Shown: one piece after another, positions 18,553 through 29,515 of the stretch
How the letters are laid out: every line of letters begins with the position of its first letter
Numbering within the stretch: the stretch's first letter is position 1
Source: CAVTLG01 sp963735495
GTDB lineage: Bacteria; Chloroflexota; Ktedonobacteria; Ktedonobacterales; Ktedonobacteraceae
DNA: 64,000 nt
NCBI GenBank assembly: GCA_963735495.1
Contig: CAVTLG010000011.1
Span: forward strand, 124,001 to 188,000
Reading direction: 5' to 3'
The notes under the pieces: model-generated
The model's input: the letters and a program-made list of their open reading frames with translations, nothing else
Told to the model about the DNA's origin: nothing
Database searches by the model: none
Program-made: the position numbers and the translations under genes

Positions 18553-21120
18553 TTATGCATAGCGTCTCATCAAGCGTCGCTTAACCAGTTCAACGAGAAG
18601 CAGATAGCTCACCATGACTCCTGCCAGGAAAAGGTAGTAGAGCAGTGGCAAGGGCGCAAAGCCGAGCGGACCTGCGAGTGGTGTGTACGGGAGCAGGATA
18701 CCAAGAGCGACAATCAAGAGTGTGGTGATCGTGAGTGGGCGACTGGGACGACTACGCAGCGGATTACCGGCTGTACGAATACTAAACAGGACGAGCGTTT
18801 GTGTGGCGAGCAATTCGACGAACCAACCGGTATGGAAGAGCACTGCATTTGCCTTGAAGACCAGTAACATCACGAAGAAGGTCAGAAAGTCGAAGATTGA
18901 GCTGACTGGCCCGATGAAGATCATGAAATTACGGATCAGTTTGATATCCCAATGCTGCGGTTTTCTGCTATAGCTTGCATCGACGTTATCGGTTGGGATC
19001 GTCACCTGAGAGAGATTGTAGAGGAAGGTATTGAGCAAAATCTGTGACGGCAACATCGGGAGAAAGGGCAGGAAGACATACGCACCTGCCATACTGAACA
19101 TATTGCCGAAGTTGGAGCTGGTGCCCATAAGGAGATATTTGATGACGTTGCCAAAGGCTTTGCGTCCCTCTAAAATACCCTGGTGTAGCACCTGCAAGCT
19201 CTGTTCGAGCAGGATGATATCGGCTGCGTCCTTGGCAACATCGACGCCAGTAGAAACCGAGATGCCCACGTCGGCTGCATGAAGTGAAGGCGCATCGTTG
19301 ATGCCATCGCCGATATAGCCAACCACGTGCTTGCGGCTCTTCAGCGCCAGGATAATACGGTTCTTCTGGGCCGGGGAGACGCGTGCAAAGACATTGACCT
19401 CCTCAACCACCTGAGCCAGCGCAGGATCGGTCATCTGCTCCAGTTCACGACCCAGGACGATCCTGCTGCTCTCTAATCCGACCAGTTCGCACACATGACG
19501 GGTGACCAGTTCATTATCACCCGTGACGATTTTGACATGCACGCCATCGTTTTTGAGCGCCTGGAGCACCTGGGCCACATCCGCTTTAGGTGGGTCGGCA
19601 AACGTCAGGAAGCCAAGCAGAACCAGATTCTGCTCATCTGTTTTGCGATACACTTCTTGAGGTGAGAGCAAGCGATACGCAACCGCAAGCACACGATATC
19701 CTTGCGAGCTGAGATCACGATAGCGGTTCACATACTTTTTCAGTACCTCGCCACTTACTCCATCCAATGGCTTGCATTCTCCATTGCTTTCATACGCGGT
19801 ACAGCAAGCCAGAATGCGCTCTGGGGCACCTTTGGTGATCAGCAGACAGGCTTCCTCGTGTCGTACAATGACAGAGAGGCAGCGTCGTTCAAAATCAAAC
19901 GGAATCTCGCCAATCTTGCTATAGCCACGAACATCAAGCGTGCCATGCTGCAAGATCGCCTCATCGAGTGGGCTTTTGATGCCGGTCTGGTAGGTACTGT
20001 TTATGTAGCCGAACAGGCGTACACGAGCAGATTCTTGCTCAGAGAGATCAAGAGACTCTGCAAGCTTCATCTCACCACTGGTTAACGTCCCGGTCTTATC
20101 ACTACATAACATATCGATGCTGCCAAAGTTCTGGATCGACTCCAGGTGTTTGACGATTACTTTTTGCTTTGCCATGCGCAGAGCACCTTGTCCCAGCGTC
20201 ACCGTCGTAATCATTGGCAGGAACTCGGGTGTCAGGCCAACCGCCAGCGCAAGCGCAAAGAGCACCGTCTCGAAGAACTGATGATGACCAATGACGCCAA
20301 CCAGGACGATAAAGAGCACCAGGAAGAATAACGTCTTCATCATCAACGCGCTAAAGCCCCTCAGGCCACGTTCAAACTCGGTCTCTGGCGCATGGCTGGC
20401 CAGCCGCACTGCAATATCGCCGAAGACGGTATGACGCCCGGTCGCCGTGATCAATGCAGTTCCTATGCCACTAACGACTGACGTGCCAAGAAAGACATAA
20501 TTGTGCGCGTCGGCAAAATTTTCTGTGGCATCGCCATCATCAGCGCTTTTCTCCGTTGGGAGCGATTCACCAGTCAGCGCGGCCTGCTGTATATGCAGAT
20601 CAGTTGCCTGAATTAAACGCGCATCGGCAGGTACCAGGTCTCCGGCGGTGAGACGGACGATATCACCCGGCACCACCTCGCGGCGTGGCAGTTCATGCCA
20701 GACACGATCACGGAGCACGCTAGCGGTGGGTGCGACATCCGCACGCAGTTTCTCGACGACATGCTGAGAGCGGGAGGTCTGGACAAAGTTGAGAATATTG
20801 CTGAGCAGGATGATGACCAGAATGATGCTGGCATCGGCCAAGTCACCCAGGATCGCCGAGACGACACAGGCAACGAGCAAGATAGCGATCAGTGGATTCA
20901 AGAACAGGCGCAGAAACTGGACCACTGGCGATGTGTGCTTCAGCCCAGTCGTATCATTAGGACCATATCTGTCCAATCGTTTGCTCGCTTCGGAATCGGT
21001 TAACCCCTGTTCACTGCTCTCCAGTTGCTCGAACAGTTTTTTTAAGGGCATCGCCTGGGTGCCTGCTTTCTCCTTGATGGGAGGAGCCTGTGTTGCTGGT
21101 GAAGAAAATGTTTCTTGCAT
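18553..21120 (-). CDS. mgtA: P-type (P3B) Mg2+-importing ATPase, MgtA-like
   Basis: This is an 855-residue P-type ATPase that imports Mg2+ across the cytoplasmic membrane. All core motifs are present: the actuator LTGES, the phosphorylation site DKTGTLT, the nucleotide-binding KGAPE, and the hinge GDGINDAPSLHAADVGISV. The metal-site helix reads GLTPEFLPMI and the C-terminal helices read SSNFGNMFSMAGA, both typical of MgtA rather than calcium pumps. The start at 21120 has GGAG six bases upstream and fits family length. It begins 50 bp after the phosphoketolase stop on the same strand, so the two are probably co-transcribed. No Mg2+-sensing leader was recognised in the short spacer. Confidence 0.93.
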   Translation of the reverse strand: MQETFSSPATQAPPIKEKAGTQAMPLKKLFEQLESSEQGLTDSEASKRLDRYGPNDTTGLKHTSPVVQFLRLFLNPLIAILLVACVVSAILGDLADASIILVIILLSNILNFVQTSRSQHVVEKLRADVAPTASVLRDRVWHELPRREVVPGDIVRLTAGDLVPADARLIQATDLHIQQAALTGESLPTEKSADDGDATENFADAHNYVFLGTSVVSGIGTALITATGRHTVFGDIAVRLASHAPETEFERGLRGFSALMMKTLFFLVLFIVLVGVIGHHQFFETVLFALALAVGLTPEFLPMITTVTLGQGALRMAKQKVIVKHLESIQNFGSIDMLCSDKTGTLTSGEMKLAESLDLSEQESARVRLFGYINSTYQTGIKSPLDEAILQHGTLDVRGYSKIGEIPFDFERRCLSVIVRHEEACLLITKGAPERILACCTAYESNGECKPLDGVSGEVLKKYVNRYRDLSSQGYRVLAVAYRLLSPQEVYRKTDEQNLVLLGFLTFADPPKADVAQVLQALKNDGVHVKIVTGDNELVTRHVCELVGLESSRIVLGRELEQMTDPALAQVVEEVNVFARVSPAQKNRIILALKSRKHVVGYIGDGINDAPSLHAADVGISVSTGVDVAKDAADIILLEQSLQVLHQGILEGRKAFGNVIKYLLMGTSSNFGNMFSMAGAYVFLPFLPMLPSQILLNTFLYNLSQVTIPTDNVDASYSRKPQHWDIKLIRNFMIFIGPVSSIFDFLTFFVMLLVFKANAVLFHTGWFVELLATQTLVLFSIRTAGNPLRSRPSRPLTITTLLIVALGILLPYTPLAGPLGFAPLPLLYYLFLAGVMVSYLLLVELVKRRLMRRYA

Positions 21121-21170
21121 AGTGTGCTCCAATGGTGTGACCAGATAATCGACAGACCAGATAGCCTTGC

Positions 21171-23553
21171 TTAGTCGGTCCACACCCAGTCACGGACCTC
21201 TGGCAGATCTTCAAAATGGATACGGATATAGTCATGATGCTTGTCTAGTAGCGTATTGCATTGTGCGATGAGCGGCGCGGTTACTGCTTTCAGACGAGTC
21301 GCACGACGCATAGCCTCAATACAGAGATGATAACGACTCATTCCATTCAGGACGACCATATCAAATGGGGTCGTCGTTGTACCTTCGCCATTAAAGCCAC
21401 GCACATGGAAGCGCTCTGCATTTGGACGGCCATGCACCACCTCATGCACCGCTCGTGGATAGCCATGAAAGGCAAACACGACAGGCGTGTCTTCGGTAAA
21501 GTGTTCGATGAACGTTGCATTGTCCATACCATGAGGATGAAGATAGCGTGGATAGAGCGTCATCAAGTCAACCACGTTAACCACACGAACCTTCAATTCA
21601 GGAAGGTGTTGACGTAACCACCATGCCGCTGCCACTGTTTCTAATGTGGGACTATCACCTGCACACGCCAGCACGACATCTGGCTCAACGGTGTGGTCAT
21701 TACTGGCCCAGTGCCACGTGGAGAGACCACGCGCACAGTGCGCTATCGCATCTTCCATAGTAAGCCATTGAAGTTGGGGCTGCTTGTCAATAACGATCAG
21801 GTTCACGTAATCACGACTGCGTAGACAATGATCGGCGACGGAAAGCAGGCAATTGGCATCAGGCGGCAGATAGATACGTGCAACCGTGCCTTTGCTCGAA
21901 CAGGACGACATCAATCAATCCAGGTCCTTGATGGCTAAAGCCGTTATGGTCATTGCGCCAGCAGGTCGAAGTCAAAAGGAAGTTGAGGGAGGCAATCGGT
22001 ACACGCCAGGACAGGGTATTTCCTACTTGCAACCACTTCGCATGTTGGATGGTCATAGAATCGGAGACCATCGCAAACGCCTCATAGGTTGCAAACACGC
22101 CGTGCCGTCCAGTGAGCAGATAGCCCTCAAGCCAGCCCTGGCACAGATGCTCGCTCAGCACCTCCATGACGCGTCCATCAGGAGAGAGATGATCGTCGCT
22201 TGCGATCACGTTTCCTGTCGAGCAACGGTTTTCCACCTCAAACACGTTGCCCAGACGGTTCGAGTTGGTCTCATCGGGACAGAAGAGACGAAAATTCTGC
22301 TGCTGCGCATTGCGCGTAAAGATATCACGCATCATGTTGCCAAATTGTCGTGTGGACTCGTGCTGTTCTGTCGCTGGCTTTGGCACATCAATCGCATATT
22401 CGGTGAAGGCTGGCAGATCCAGGTCTACCAGAAGTTTGCCACCGTTCGCGTTGGGATTAGCTCCCATACGATGGTCCCCTTTTGGAGCGAGTGCGGCGAG
22501 TTCAGCGACAAAGTGCCCCTGCTCATCGAAGAGGTTTTCGGGATGATAACTCCGCAGCCACTGCTCAAGGATATGCAGATGTGCCGGATTTTCTCGCACG
22601 TCTGTAACTGGTACCTGGTGAGCGCGGAATGTGCCCTCAATGGGTAGCCCATCGACCACTTTCGGTCCCGTCCATCCTTTAGGGGTTCGCAAGATGATTG
22701 TGGGCCAGCGCGCGAGCGTCGTAAAGCCATGGGTGCGAGCGTCCTCTTGAATGGCGCGGATTTTTGTATAGCAGGTCTCAAGCGTCTCTGCGAAGACTGT
22801 ATGCATCGTCATAGGGTCGTCCCCTTCGACAACATGAACGTCGTAGCCATGACTTTCGAGGAACTTGTGAATGTTGTCATCCTCTGTGCGTCCGAGCACA
22901 GTCGGGCCGGATATCTTATAACCATTCAGGTGAAGAATGGGCAATACGGCTCCGTCGCGCACCGGATTCAAGAACTTGATGCTCTTCCAGGCACCTTCAA
23001 GGGGTGCGGTCTCGGCCTCGCCATCGCCCACAACTGCAATTGCGATCAGGTTCGGACGGTCAAAGACGGCACCAAATGCGTGAGAGAGGACATAGCCGAG
23101 TTCACCACCTTCATGAATAGACCCTGGAGTGGGCACGCTTACGTGACTTGGGACGCCGCCGGGCGTCGAGAACTGGCGGAAGAGGTGCCGGATGCCCTCG
23201 GTGTCCTGCGTGATGTGTGGATAGATCTCGGTGTAGGTCCCTTCGAGGTAGACGTTGGCGAGCAATGCAGGGCCACCGTGGCCTGGACCTGCCAGATAGA
23301 TTGCGTTGACATCGTGATCTTGAATCAGCCGATTCACATGCATATAGATAAAACTCAGCCCAGGGGATGTGCCCCAATGTCCGAGCAAGCGTGGTTTGAT
23401 GTGCATCGCTTGCAACGGCTCTCTCAACAAGGGGTTTTCCTGTAAATAAATCTGACCAATGGTGAGATAATTCGCAGCACTCCAATAGCGGTGCATGAGA
23501 TCAAGACGAGTCTGATCAACGGGAGATGTTCTGCCCTGATCAATCATTGGCAT
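21171..23553 (-). pseudogene. Xylulose-5-phosphate/fructose-6-phosphate phosphoketolase, frameshifted
   Basis: The enzyme splits xylulose 5-phosphate or fructose 6-phosphate with phosphate into acetyl phosphate and an aldose phosphate, using thiamine diphosphate. The start at 23553 has AAGGAGG five bases upstream. The N-terminal part shows LAGPGHGGPA, HEGGELGY and the cofactor motif GDGEAETAPLEGAW. It stays in frame to NDHNGFSHQGPGLIDVVL, then the frame breaks near 21890-21900. The next frame resumes with SKGTVARIYLPPDANCLLSV and runs to the normal end. The total length of 3n+1 nucleotides suits a ~794-residue enzyme with one small indel. No other damage is seen, so a very recent mutation or a sequencing error is likely. 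It lies upstream of mgtA. Confidence 0.85.
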
Positions 23554-24006
23554 TGTATCCTCCTTCTTGCAGTCAGATGAGCCGGAGGCCAGCGGCGACA
23601 GCCACGTTTCTGACGACATAAGATGGCCCTCGGAAAGAACACAACGAGAGGCCGAATGTGTGACGTAAATGGGAGAGAAATGTACTTTCATGGAACATCG
23701 TTACATTGTGGACCCTTCACGTTCCGTCACGCTCAAGGTTCAGTTGACTATCTGCTTCTAGCATATCGATTGTGCGTGAGAAAAGGTGTGAGAACCTGCG
23801 TGAAAACGTTCGCTATTGAAACGTTGAGATGAGATATACGGGTCAACATGTTTCACCATCCGCCCATTTCATGATCAAATTTACAGCCACGATGGATGAG
23901 GTTTCTTGCGAGGACCTGCAATTTGCCTACTAGAAGCACTGCCGTCACAGTTCCGTCATTTTTTACATAATGAATAGATTCGCCTTGGTCTTTCATGAGA
24001 ATAATA
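23554..24006. other. Intergenic region upstream of the phosphoketolase gene
   Basis: About 450 bases lie between the phosphoketolase start and the IS1634-type element. It should hold the phosphoketolase promoter. No consensus promoter, operator or small gene was recognised. Confidence 0.4.
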
Positions 24007-25802
24007 ACTCATGGTTCGCTCATTTTCCAGACGGAAATTAAGAATCATCCGCCAATTGAGAATAGATGACAGGCGTAAAGCCTAATAACGTTAAAATTTC
24101 TTGCTGAAGAGAAGAAAGCGGCGTAATATGGCGCTGTATGAACCCAGGGGCACGAACGATGGTAAGCGTCACTTCATGGAAGGCTTCCAATAAGCGTTCC
24201 GCAGTCGGTTGATTCGTGCGACGTTTGGGATTTCCTGCGTAGAGTCCGGCAAGCTCTCCCTTCAGCTCTTGTAAACGTTGGCGAACGACCCCTTCCAATA
24301 GCGTTAAAACACGCAAAGCAATCGTCAACAAGCGCACTAATCCTACTCGATGATCATCACGCTGCACATAGAGAGGAGCCAATGAGAAAGGATGTCCTTT
24401 GAGGCGCCCGAAGCACCGCTCGACAAGATATTCATCATAGTATGCCTCTACAGCTTGTTCTAAAGAAAGATATTCTTTTTCCTGATTCGTCACATACACA
24501 CGCCAGCTCAGATGACTTATCGTATACTCGAGGGATTTTTCCACTCGTGCACTCTTGATCGTAAAAAGGCTCTCTTGACGTGCTGAGGAGATTTTTCCTC
24601 TATAAGCACGAACTGGTATTTCCCGCTTTTCTTCATAAATAGCAATCTCTAATAAATCTTCCACGCGAAATATCTTTAACACCTCTTGTATGGCTCTCTC
24701 TACTTCCACACGTGTTTTTAGGCGCTGCTTTCCTTGCTTTCTCACCAATAGCTCCTGTATAGCCTGCTCTGCTTTTTCTAAGCGTTCTAGCAAAGAACGC
24801 TTCGCTCCTTCTGCTCCACTTGTTGATTGGATCAGCAATCGGCGTTCCGTCCATGCAGATATCTGCCCATCTCTCTCGCTATCCAGCTCTTGGATCATTT
24901 CATACCCCTGAGCAATACAAATATGCTCATTTCTCTCATTCATGCATTCAACCTTTATGAGCGGCTCTCCGTTCTTTCTCAAGGTATCTACTTCTTGCTG
25001 GAGTTGCTGTGATGAGATGTGTATGGCTGAAAGAGGGCATAAATAAAAGTCTTTCGAGGATTGAATGGTAGCACGCGTTTGAAATGCTGCCATCTTGCAA
25101 TCTCCTATATACAACAGTCCTTCCCTTTTGAGTCCTTCACGCACCCGCTTTATGATCGGCAGGTACACCGGGTCATCTGCCTTTTCACCCGAAATCACTT
25201 CGGTCGCCAATGGCATTCCCAAAGGATCCAAACTGGCGAGCACCAGTTTGAGTTGTGGCAGGTCAGGTCGATGGTCTTTGCTGTGCCCGAATTGCAGTAA
25301 TCCCTGTTCACTCACTTCAGCATAACTCATGACGCTGGTCGTATCAACACGTATGCGTGCTTTTTGTATATCATACACCCGCACCAGGCTTCCCATCAAA
25401 TCCTGTTCAAATGCTGTCCAATTGATATCACTGCTTAGAGCGTGTAAAACATCTGCAAGATGATCATCTGTCATATCTCGTGTTTCAAGCGTCTTCAATC
25501 CGCAGCCACGTAGTATTTCTTTTCATCGCATTGCCCACTCTTGTACATGGTGCATTTTATGATCCGCTTCTGAAAGGATATGGGAGAGCCAGACCATCGT
25601 CACATTCCCTACGCTTAATCCCTTCCGATTGCCATGAACTGGGATATGCTTATCTAGCAGCTCAGATATATTCATGCGCTGCATGTGTGCTAGTAATAGC
25701 GCAATATCATCTACACGTTCAGTTTCAATGTTCAATGTCTCTTTCATGCTTGTAGTGTATTACAATTTTGAAATCTCGTCAAAATTTGAGCGAACCATGA
25801 GT
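24007..25802. mobile_element. IS1634-type insertion sequence
   Basis: The element is bounded by perfect 16-bp inverted repeats, ACTCATGGTTCGCTCA (24007-24022) and its complement at 25787-25802, with weaker symmetry continuing inward. It contains a single transposase frame on the minus strand. No clear target duplication was seen at the flanks, so the true outer ends may lie a few bases inside, or the flanks have changed. Confidence 0.8.
24038..25747 (-). pseudogene. IS1634-family transposase with one in-frame TGA
   Basis: The frame from 25747 to 24038 would encode about 569 residues. Residues 1-74 form the small N-terminal domain typical of this family (DIALLLAHMQRMNISELLDKH; HILSEADHKMHHVQEW). 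A TGA at 25523-25525 follows WAMR and the same frame continues with KEILRGCG and then the DDE core (RVDTTSVMSYAEV with the first Asp, VLASLDPLGMPLATEV, LYIGDCKMA with a second Asp, and LVERCFGRLKG with the likely Glu). No frameshift is needed. A CGA-to-TGA or similar change would explain it. Without readthrough the protein is split. Confidence 0.85.
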
Positions 25803-25998
25803 CTTCCTCTTCTGGTTCAGGCATGGACGTGTTGCCCAACGCCCAGGAGCACCAGGCCACCGCTGTACGGTTCGTTGGGATGGGTAAGTGGCGGGGTTGT
25901 TGGAGGCTTTGTGGCGAGATGAGCGCTGGAAAAGAGCACATCTCGTCTCTGTTCCCTCTGGGGCAATGACCATGTTCCCGTTTTTTCCTCGTTGTTCG

Positions 25999-27408
25999 TT
26001 AGACAGGAGATCCTTCGACAACAGGAACCTTGCCAATGGCCTGAGACACGAAATTCGTCGCCAGATGCCATTGGTTGTACCCTGCCACAGATCGCAGGCA
26101 GCCGGATACCCCCGGATCGGTGTCCAACTCCCATGCAGCGTCGGCAATGGTTGGGTGTAGCGTGTAGCGACCCGGCCCACTGCTCTCCAGCAGGCCAGCA
26201 TCCCACAAGGCATCCAATCGCTCAACCGGTCCCCCACTCACGGCCAGCGCTGCCTCCTCAGAAAAACTCTGAGGCTTGGCCGGGAAGTGCGCCAGGGCCG
26301 AAAGGGCGGCTTGCTCCTGCGGACTGAGCCGCTCGATACTTGGGGCAATCGTCGCGTGCAGTGAGAGAGAGGACTGCCGTGCTACTCCCAGAGGATGCCC
26401 AGGCAGACGCAGGTGCAAACGGTGCTGCCGCCCTAAGAAGGTCGAGAGCGCGGTCCTTACCCGGCGTGGCTGCCCCGTGAACACCTGCATGGCGAGGTGC
26501 TTGCCCAGCAGGGTCAGCGCGAGGGGCAACCCTCCCACCAGACGGACCAGCATCCGAGCGGTCTCCTCATCGTGCTCAACCACCTGGGGCACAAAGTGCC
26601 TCAACACGGCCAGGCCATCGGCCTCGACCAGTTCTGGCACGACAATCATCGTCTCCTGTGCGAAGGCAAAAGCCACCTGGGGCAAGCGCGTGGTCAGCAA
26701 GTGCACACACTGTGGCCCTCCTACTTGCAACGCCAGGGCTGCCTCTGCGTTCCAGGCATCGTCGATCACCACCAGCATGCGCCGCTGCCCAATGCGCTCA
26801 CGCAGGATCTGTCCCCAGGTTGACCAGGAGAAGGAACCGTTGTGGTCGGTCTCCTCACCTCCGAGCAGCGTGCCCCAACGGGTGAGTATCTTCAACGCAT
26901 CAACCAGTGGTCCCAGCTCGGCCCACAAGATGCCATCGGGGAAATGAGCCTGCACCTGTGCATCGGTGGCGAGCGCCACGGCCAGGGCTGTTTTGCCCAC
27001 GCCCGGTAAGCCTTGCAAGGCGGTGACGGTCTGACGCTTTTCGGCCAGCAAGCGCTGCTTCACCTGGTGCAACAGGTCATCACGCCCCTGCAAGTGGTTG
27101 TCCCGTCCCAACAGGTTCGGAATCATCGGATCATGCAGGGCTGGTGCTGCTGACAACGGAAGGGAGACGGGGGGAGCCAGTTCATCCTCCTCTGTCTGGT
27201 TGGTCATATCCCGTTCTGGGAGCAGACCCAACGTACGGCAATCTAGATCCAGCAGACGACACAGGTGTTCACGATAGATGGGATAGGGCAAGGCTTGGCC
27301 CGCTTCCCAGCGCATCACCGTTCTGGCCGAAACGCCTACCAACTCGGCCAGATGTGCTTGCGACCAGCCATGGGCAATGCGAGCGATGGTCAATGAGTCT
27401 GTTTGCAT
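25999..27408 (-). CDS. XRE HTH + NB-ARC (STAND) ATPase regulator, C-terminally truncated
   Basis: The protein starts with an XRE-type helix-turn-helix (residues ~5-55: WSQAHLAELVGVSARTVMRWE). It continues with an NB-ARC ATPase: the P-loop LPGVGKTALA, the Walker B MLVVIDDAW, a LTTRLPQVA sensor and the GGLPLALTLLG motif. A winged-helix segment ends at RYTLHPTIADAAWELD. Such proteins normally continue into long TPR repeats that sense a ligand. Here the frame ends about 35 residues later in unrelated sequence, so the sensor is missing. The start at 27408 (MQTDSLTI) fits the domain, though no ribosome site is visible; an in-frame GTG at 27546 is an alternative. The 195 bases downstream, next to the IS1634 element, contain no gene. 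Confidence 0.75.
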   Translation of the reverse strand: MQTDSLTIARIAHGWSQAHLAELVGVSARTVMRWEAGQALPYPIYREHLCRLLDLDCRTLGLLPERDMTNQTEEDELAPPVSLPLSAAPALHDPMIPNLLGRDNHLQGRDDLLHQVKQRLLAEKRQTVTALQGLPGVGKTALAVALATDAQVQAHFPDGILWAELGPLVDALKILTRWGTLLGGEETDHNGSFSWSTWGQILRERIGQRRMLVVIDDAWNAEAALALQVGGPQCVHLLTTRLPQVAFAFAQETMIVVPELVEADGLAVLRHFVPQVVEHDEETARMLVRLVGGLPLALTLLGKHLAMQVFTGQPRRVRTALSTFLGRQHRLHLRLPGHPLGVARQSSLSLHATIAPSIERLSPQEQAALSALAHFPAKPQSFSEEAALAVSGGPVERLDALWDAGLLESSGPGRYTLHPTIADAAWELDTDPGVSGCLRSVAGYNQWHLATNFVSQAIGKVPVVEGSPV

Positions 27409-28119
27409 GAGATGGCGCGCGTGGGCGAGAGCGCTCACGGTCCTTTCTTGTGCGTCGAGTTCTTTTTCCCTGAAAAAGGAGAAGGAGTGTCCTGTCTCCT
27501 CGGACCTTTCCCCTGGCGACCCCTCCACCACGCTGCATACAAACACTGTACGGTCTTTGAACTAGAAAAGCGATATCATGGAGTTATCACCGAATGGGCA
27601 AGTCCTGACGGTTGTCCCATGACTGGTGTCTGGATGGAATTCATTTCCTTGTCTGAGCGGAATGTGTCTCATACTCTGAGTGTTTTTCGCTCTCGTTCTC
27701 TTCCTATCTCTTGTGGTAAATGAGGTGAAGTGTGAGCAGCAGGAGTCCAGGCCCTACGGGAAGCCCTGACTCCAGCCGATGCAGCGACCCGATGTTTGTG
27801 CCTTACTTCCGCCTTCGCCTCCCTCCGCTAGCCCTTTTGCGTGCATCGGCTGGCAAAGTTACAAATATTATACATAACATTTATTAACTATTGAATGAAA
27901 GAGCAAACAGAACCGACTAATACTAACTTGCGCTCTGCTATGCAACATCAGCCCTAAACAACGCTAGAGGAGGGCCGAAATTGCACTGCACACTTGAACG
28001 CAGGTTAGTATAAGGACCGAGATACGGACAAGGTTTGATAGGGGAAAATACAACGTTTTTTGCTCGTCTTATAGTATTTATAGGTGCAAGAAAAAAGTAT
28101 CGATTTTGGAGAAACGTGT
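27409..28119. other. Divergent intergenic region between the NB-ARC regulator and the ice-binding-like gene
   Basis: No supported gene. A perfect 12-bp inverted repeat, CCAGCCGATGCA (27772-27783) with its complement at 27842-27853, spans 82 bp. The stretch 27858-27900 is AT-rich. If the GTG at 27546 is the true start of the NB-ARC protein, the region is 138 bases shorter. Confidence 0.45.
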
Positions 28120-29301
28120 ATGCAAAGGAGTCTTCGATCAAGAATCTTTGTCTCTTTCATGACGATAACGCTGCTCTCTGGTGCGATCGCTGGAACACCG
28201 ACGACGATCCCTCCTCATCATGCACATGCGGCAGTGAGCTATCCTTCCCTTGGAGTCGCTGCCAGTTTCGCGGTGCTCGGTGCCACGACCGTCACCAATA
28301 CCGGTCTGACCACGGTGAGTGGCGATCTGGGAGTGAGTCCAGGCCCTTCCTGTACGGGGTTTCCCTCTCCCTGCACTGGCGGCCCCGGAGCCGTGAGCGG
28401 GACGATCCATGTTGCAGATGCGGTGGCAGCGCAAGCCCAGGCCGACGCAGCCAGCGCGTATACGCTTGCGGCTGCACAAGCCTGCACAACCACGTTCCCA
28501 CCCATCACCGATATCGGTGGCATGACCCTCAGTCCAGGAGTGTACTGTTTCCCCTCCTCAGCAGCAGTAACCGGGATGCTCACCCTGGACGCCCAGGGGA
28601 ACCCAAATGCGGTCTTCCTCTTCGAGATTGGCAGTACGCTTGTCACGGCGAGCGCGTCCAAAGTGGAACTGATCAGTGGTGCTCAGCCGAGCAATGTCTT
28701 CTGGCAGGTCGGCAGTTCTGCAACGCTGGGAACAACGACGAGCTTCGCAGGGAGCATCGTGGCGCTGACTTCTATTACCGCCACGACGGCTGCAACGTTG
28801 AGCTGTGGCCTGTATGCCCTTCATGGCGCAGTGGCCTTAGACTCCAATAGCATTCAGACGGGCTTTTCTCTTGCTTTTACGAGCGCAGCAACCGCCACGA
28901 CAACAGACGTTGTTCACGGAACAAACAGCTTCTCTTTCCCTACGACGGTGTTTGATCTGCGCAATAGCGGCGCAGGCTGGCGTTTGGAAGCAGCATCGGC
29001 AGGGCTCACCCTGCATATTAACGGTATGACCACGACCATTCCGCTGGCTTTTACCTCTTCGACAGCAACCTGTACTCCGACGACCGGACAGGAGTCTACC
29101 TGCGTCACTCCGACCTTCCACCCCATTACGCTCTCGAGCACGCCACAATCCTTTTTGACCACAGGGCCTCTCCCACCAGGGAACGTCATTTCTGGCACTT
29201 TCCATATTACAACATATGGTACCTTTCCCTTTACAGGTGCTAATCCTGCTGGTACGTACACAGGCTCGATCACCATCACGCTGGTGAATGCCGCGATTTG
29301 A
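28120..29301 (+). CDS. Secreted ice-binding-like (DUF3494) protein with a second beta domain
   Basis: This 393-residue exported protein has a signal peptide (residues 1-~38, basic start, hydrophobic ITLLSGAIAG, then AHA-A). Residues ~45-245 form a DUF3494 beta-helix of the ice-binding family (ASFAVLGATTVTNTG, VSGDLGVSPG, SPGVYCFPSSAAVTG, VFLFEIGSTL, SNVFWQVGSSATLG, FAGSIVALTSITA). The last ~140 residues form a separate beta-rich domain ending in PAGTYTGSITITLVNA, similar to WxL-like cell-surface domains. The start at 28120 has GGAG eight bases upstream. In non-polar bacteria this family is often an adhesive surface protein, so ice binding is not implied. Confidence 0.82.
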   Translation: MQRSLRSRIFVSFMTITLLSGAIAGTPTTIPPHHAHAAVSYPSLGVAASFAVLGATTVTNTGLTTVSGDLGVSPGPSCTGFPSPCTGGPGAVSGTIHVADAVAAQAQADAASAYTLAAAQACTTTFPPITDIGGMTLSPGVYCFPSSAAVTGMLTLDAQGNPNAVFLFEIGSTLVTASASKVELISGAQPSNVFWQVGSSATLGTTTSFAGSIVALTSITATTAATLSCGLYALHGAVALDSNSIQTGFSLAFTSAATATTTDVVHGTNSFSFPTTVFDLRNSGAGWRLEAASAGLTLHINGMTTTIPLAFTSSTATCTPTTGQESTCVTPTFHPITLSSTPQSFLTTGPLPPGNVISGTFHITTYGTFPFTGANPAGTYTGSITITLVNAAI

Positions 29302-29515
29302 GGCAATTTCTGGCAATGCCTCTGGCTGCCGACTTCATTCCTCCCATCAAAATCGCACCGATAAGCCTCTATCATCCCTCACTTTCTTGTCTCTGCTCGT
29401 CCGGTTGGTAACGAGAAGTACGACCACGACCGCTTTCTGATGGCAGGGAGAGAACAGAGTGAGAGAACCAGTATGCTCTGGAGATGTAGAGGAGAGGAAG
29501 AAAGGTGGCTCTGGT

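Noticed and set aside
24038..25747. Recoded TGA (alternative genetic code or selenocysteine) in the IS1634 transposase
   Set aside because: Housekeeping genes here end normally at TGA, and no selenocysteine element was seen after the codon. A nonsense mutation is simpler.
28120..29301. Antifreeze function for the DUF3494 protein
   Set aside because: The fold is seen, but many members in mesophilic soil bacteria are surface adhesins; nothing in the window supports cold adaptation.
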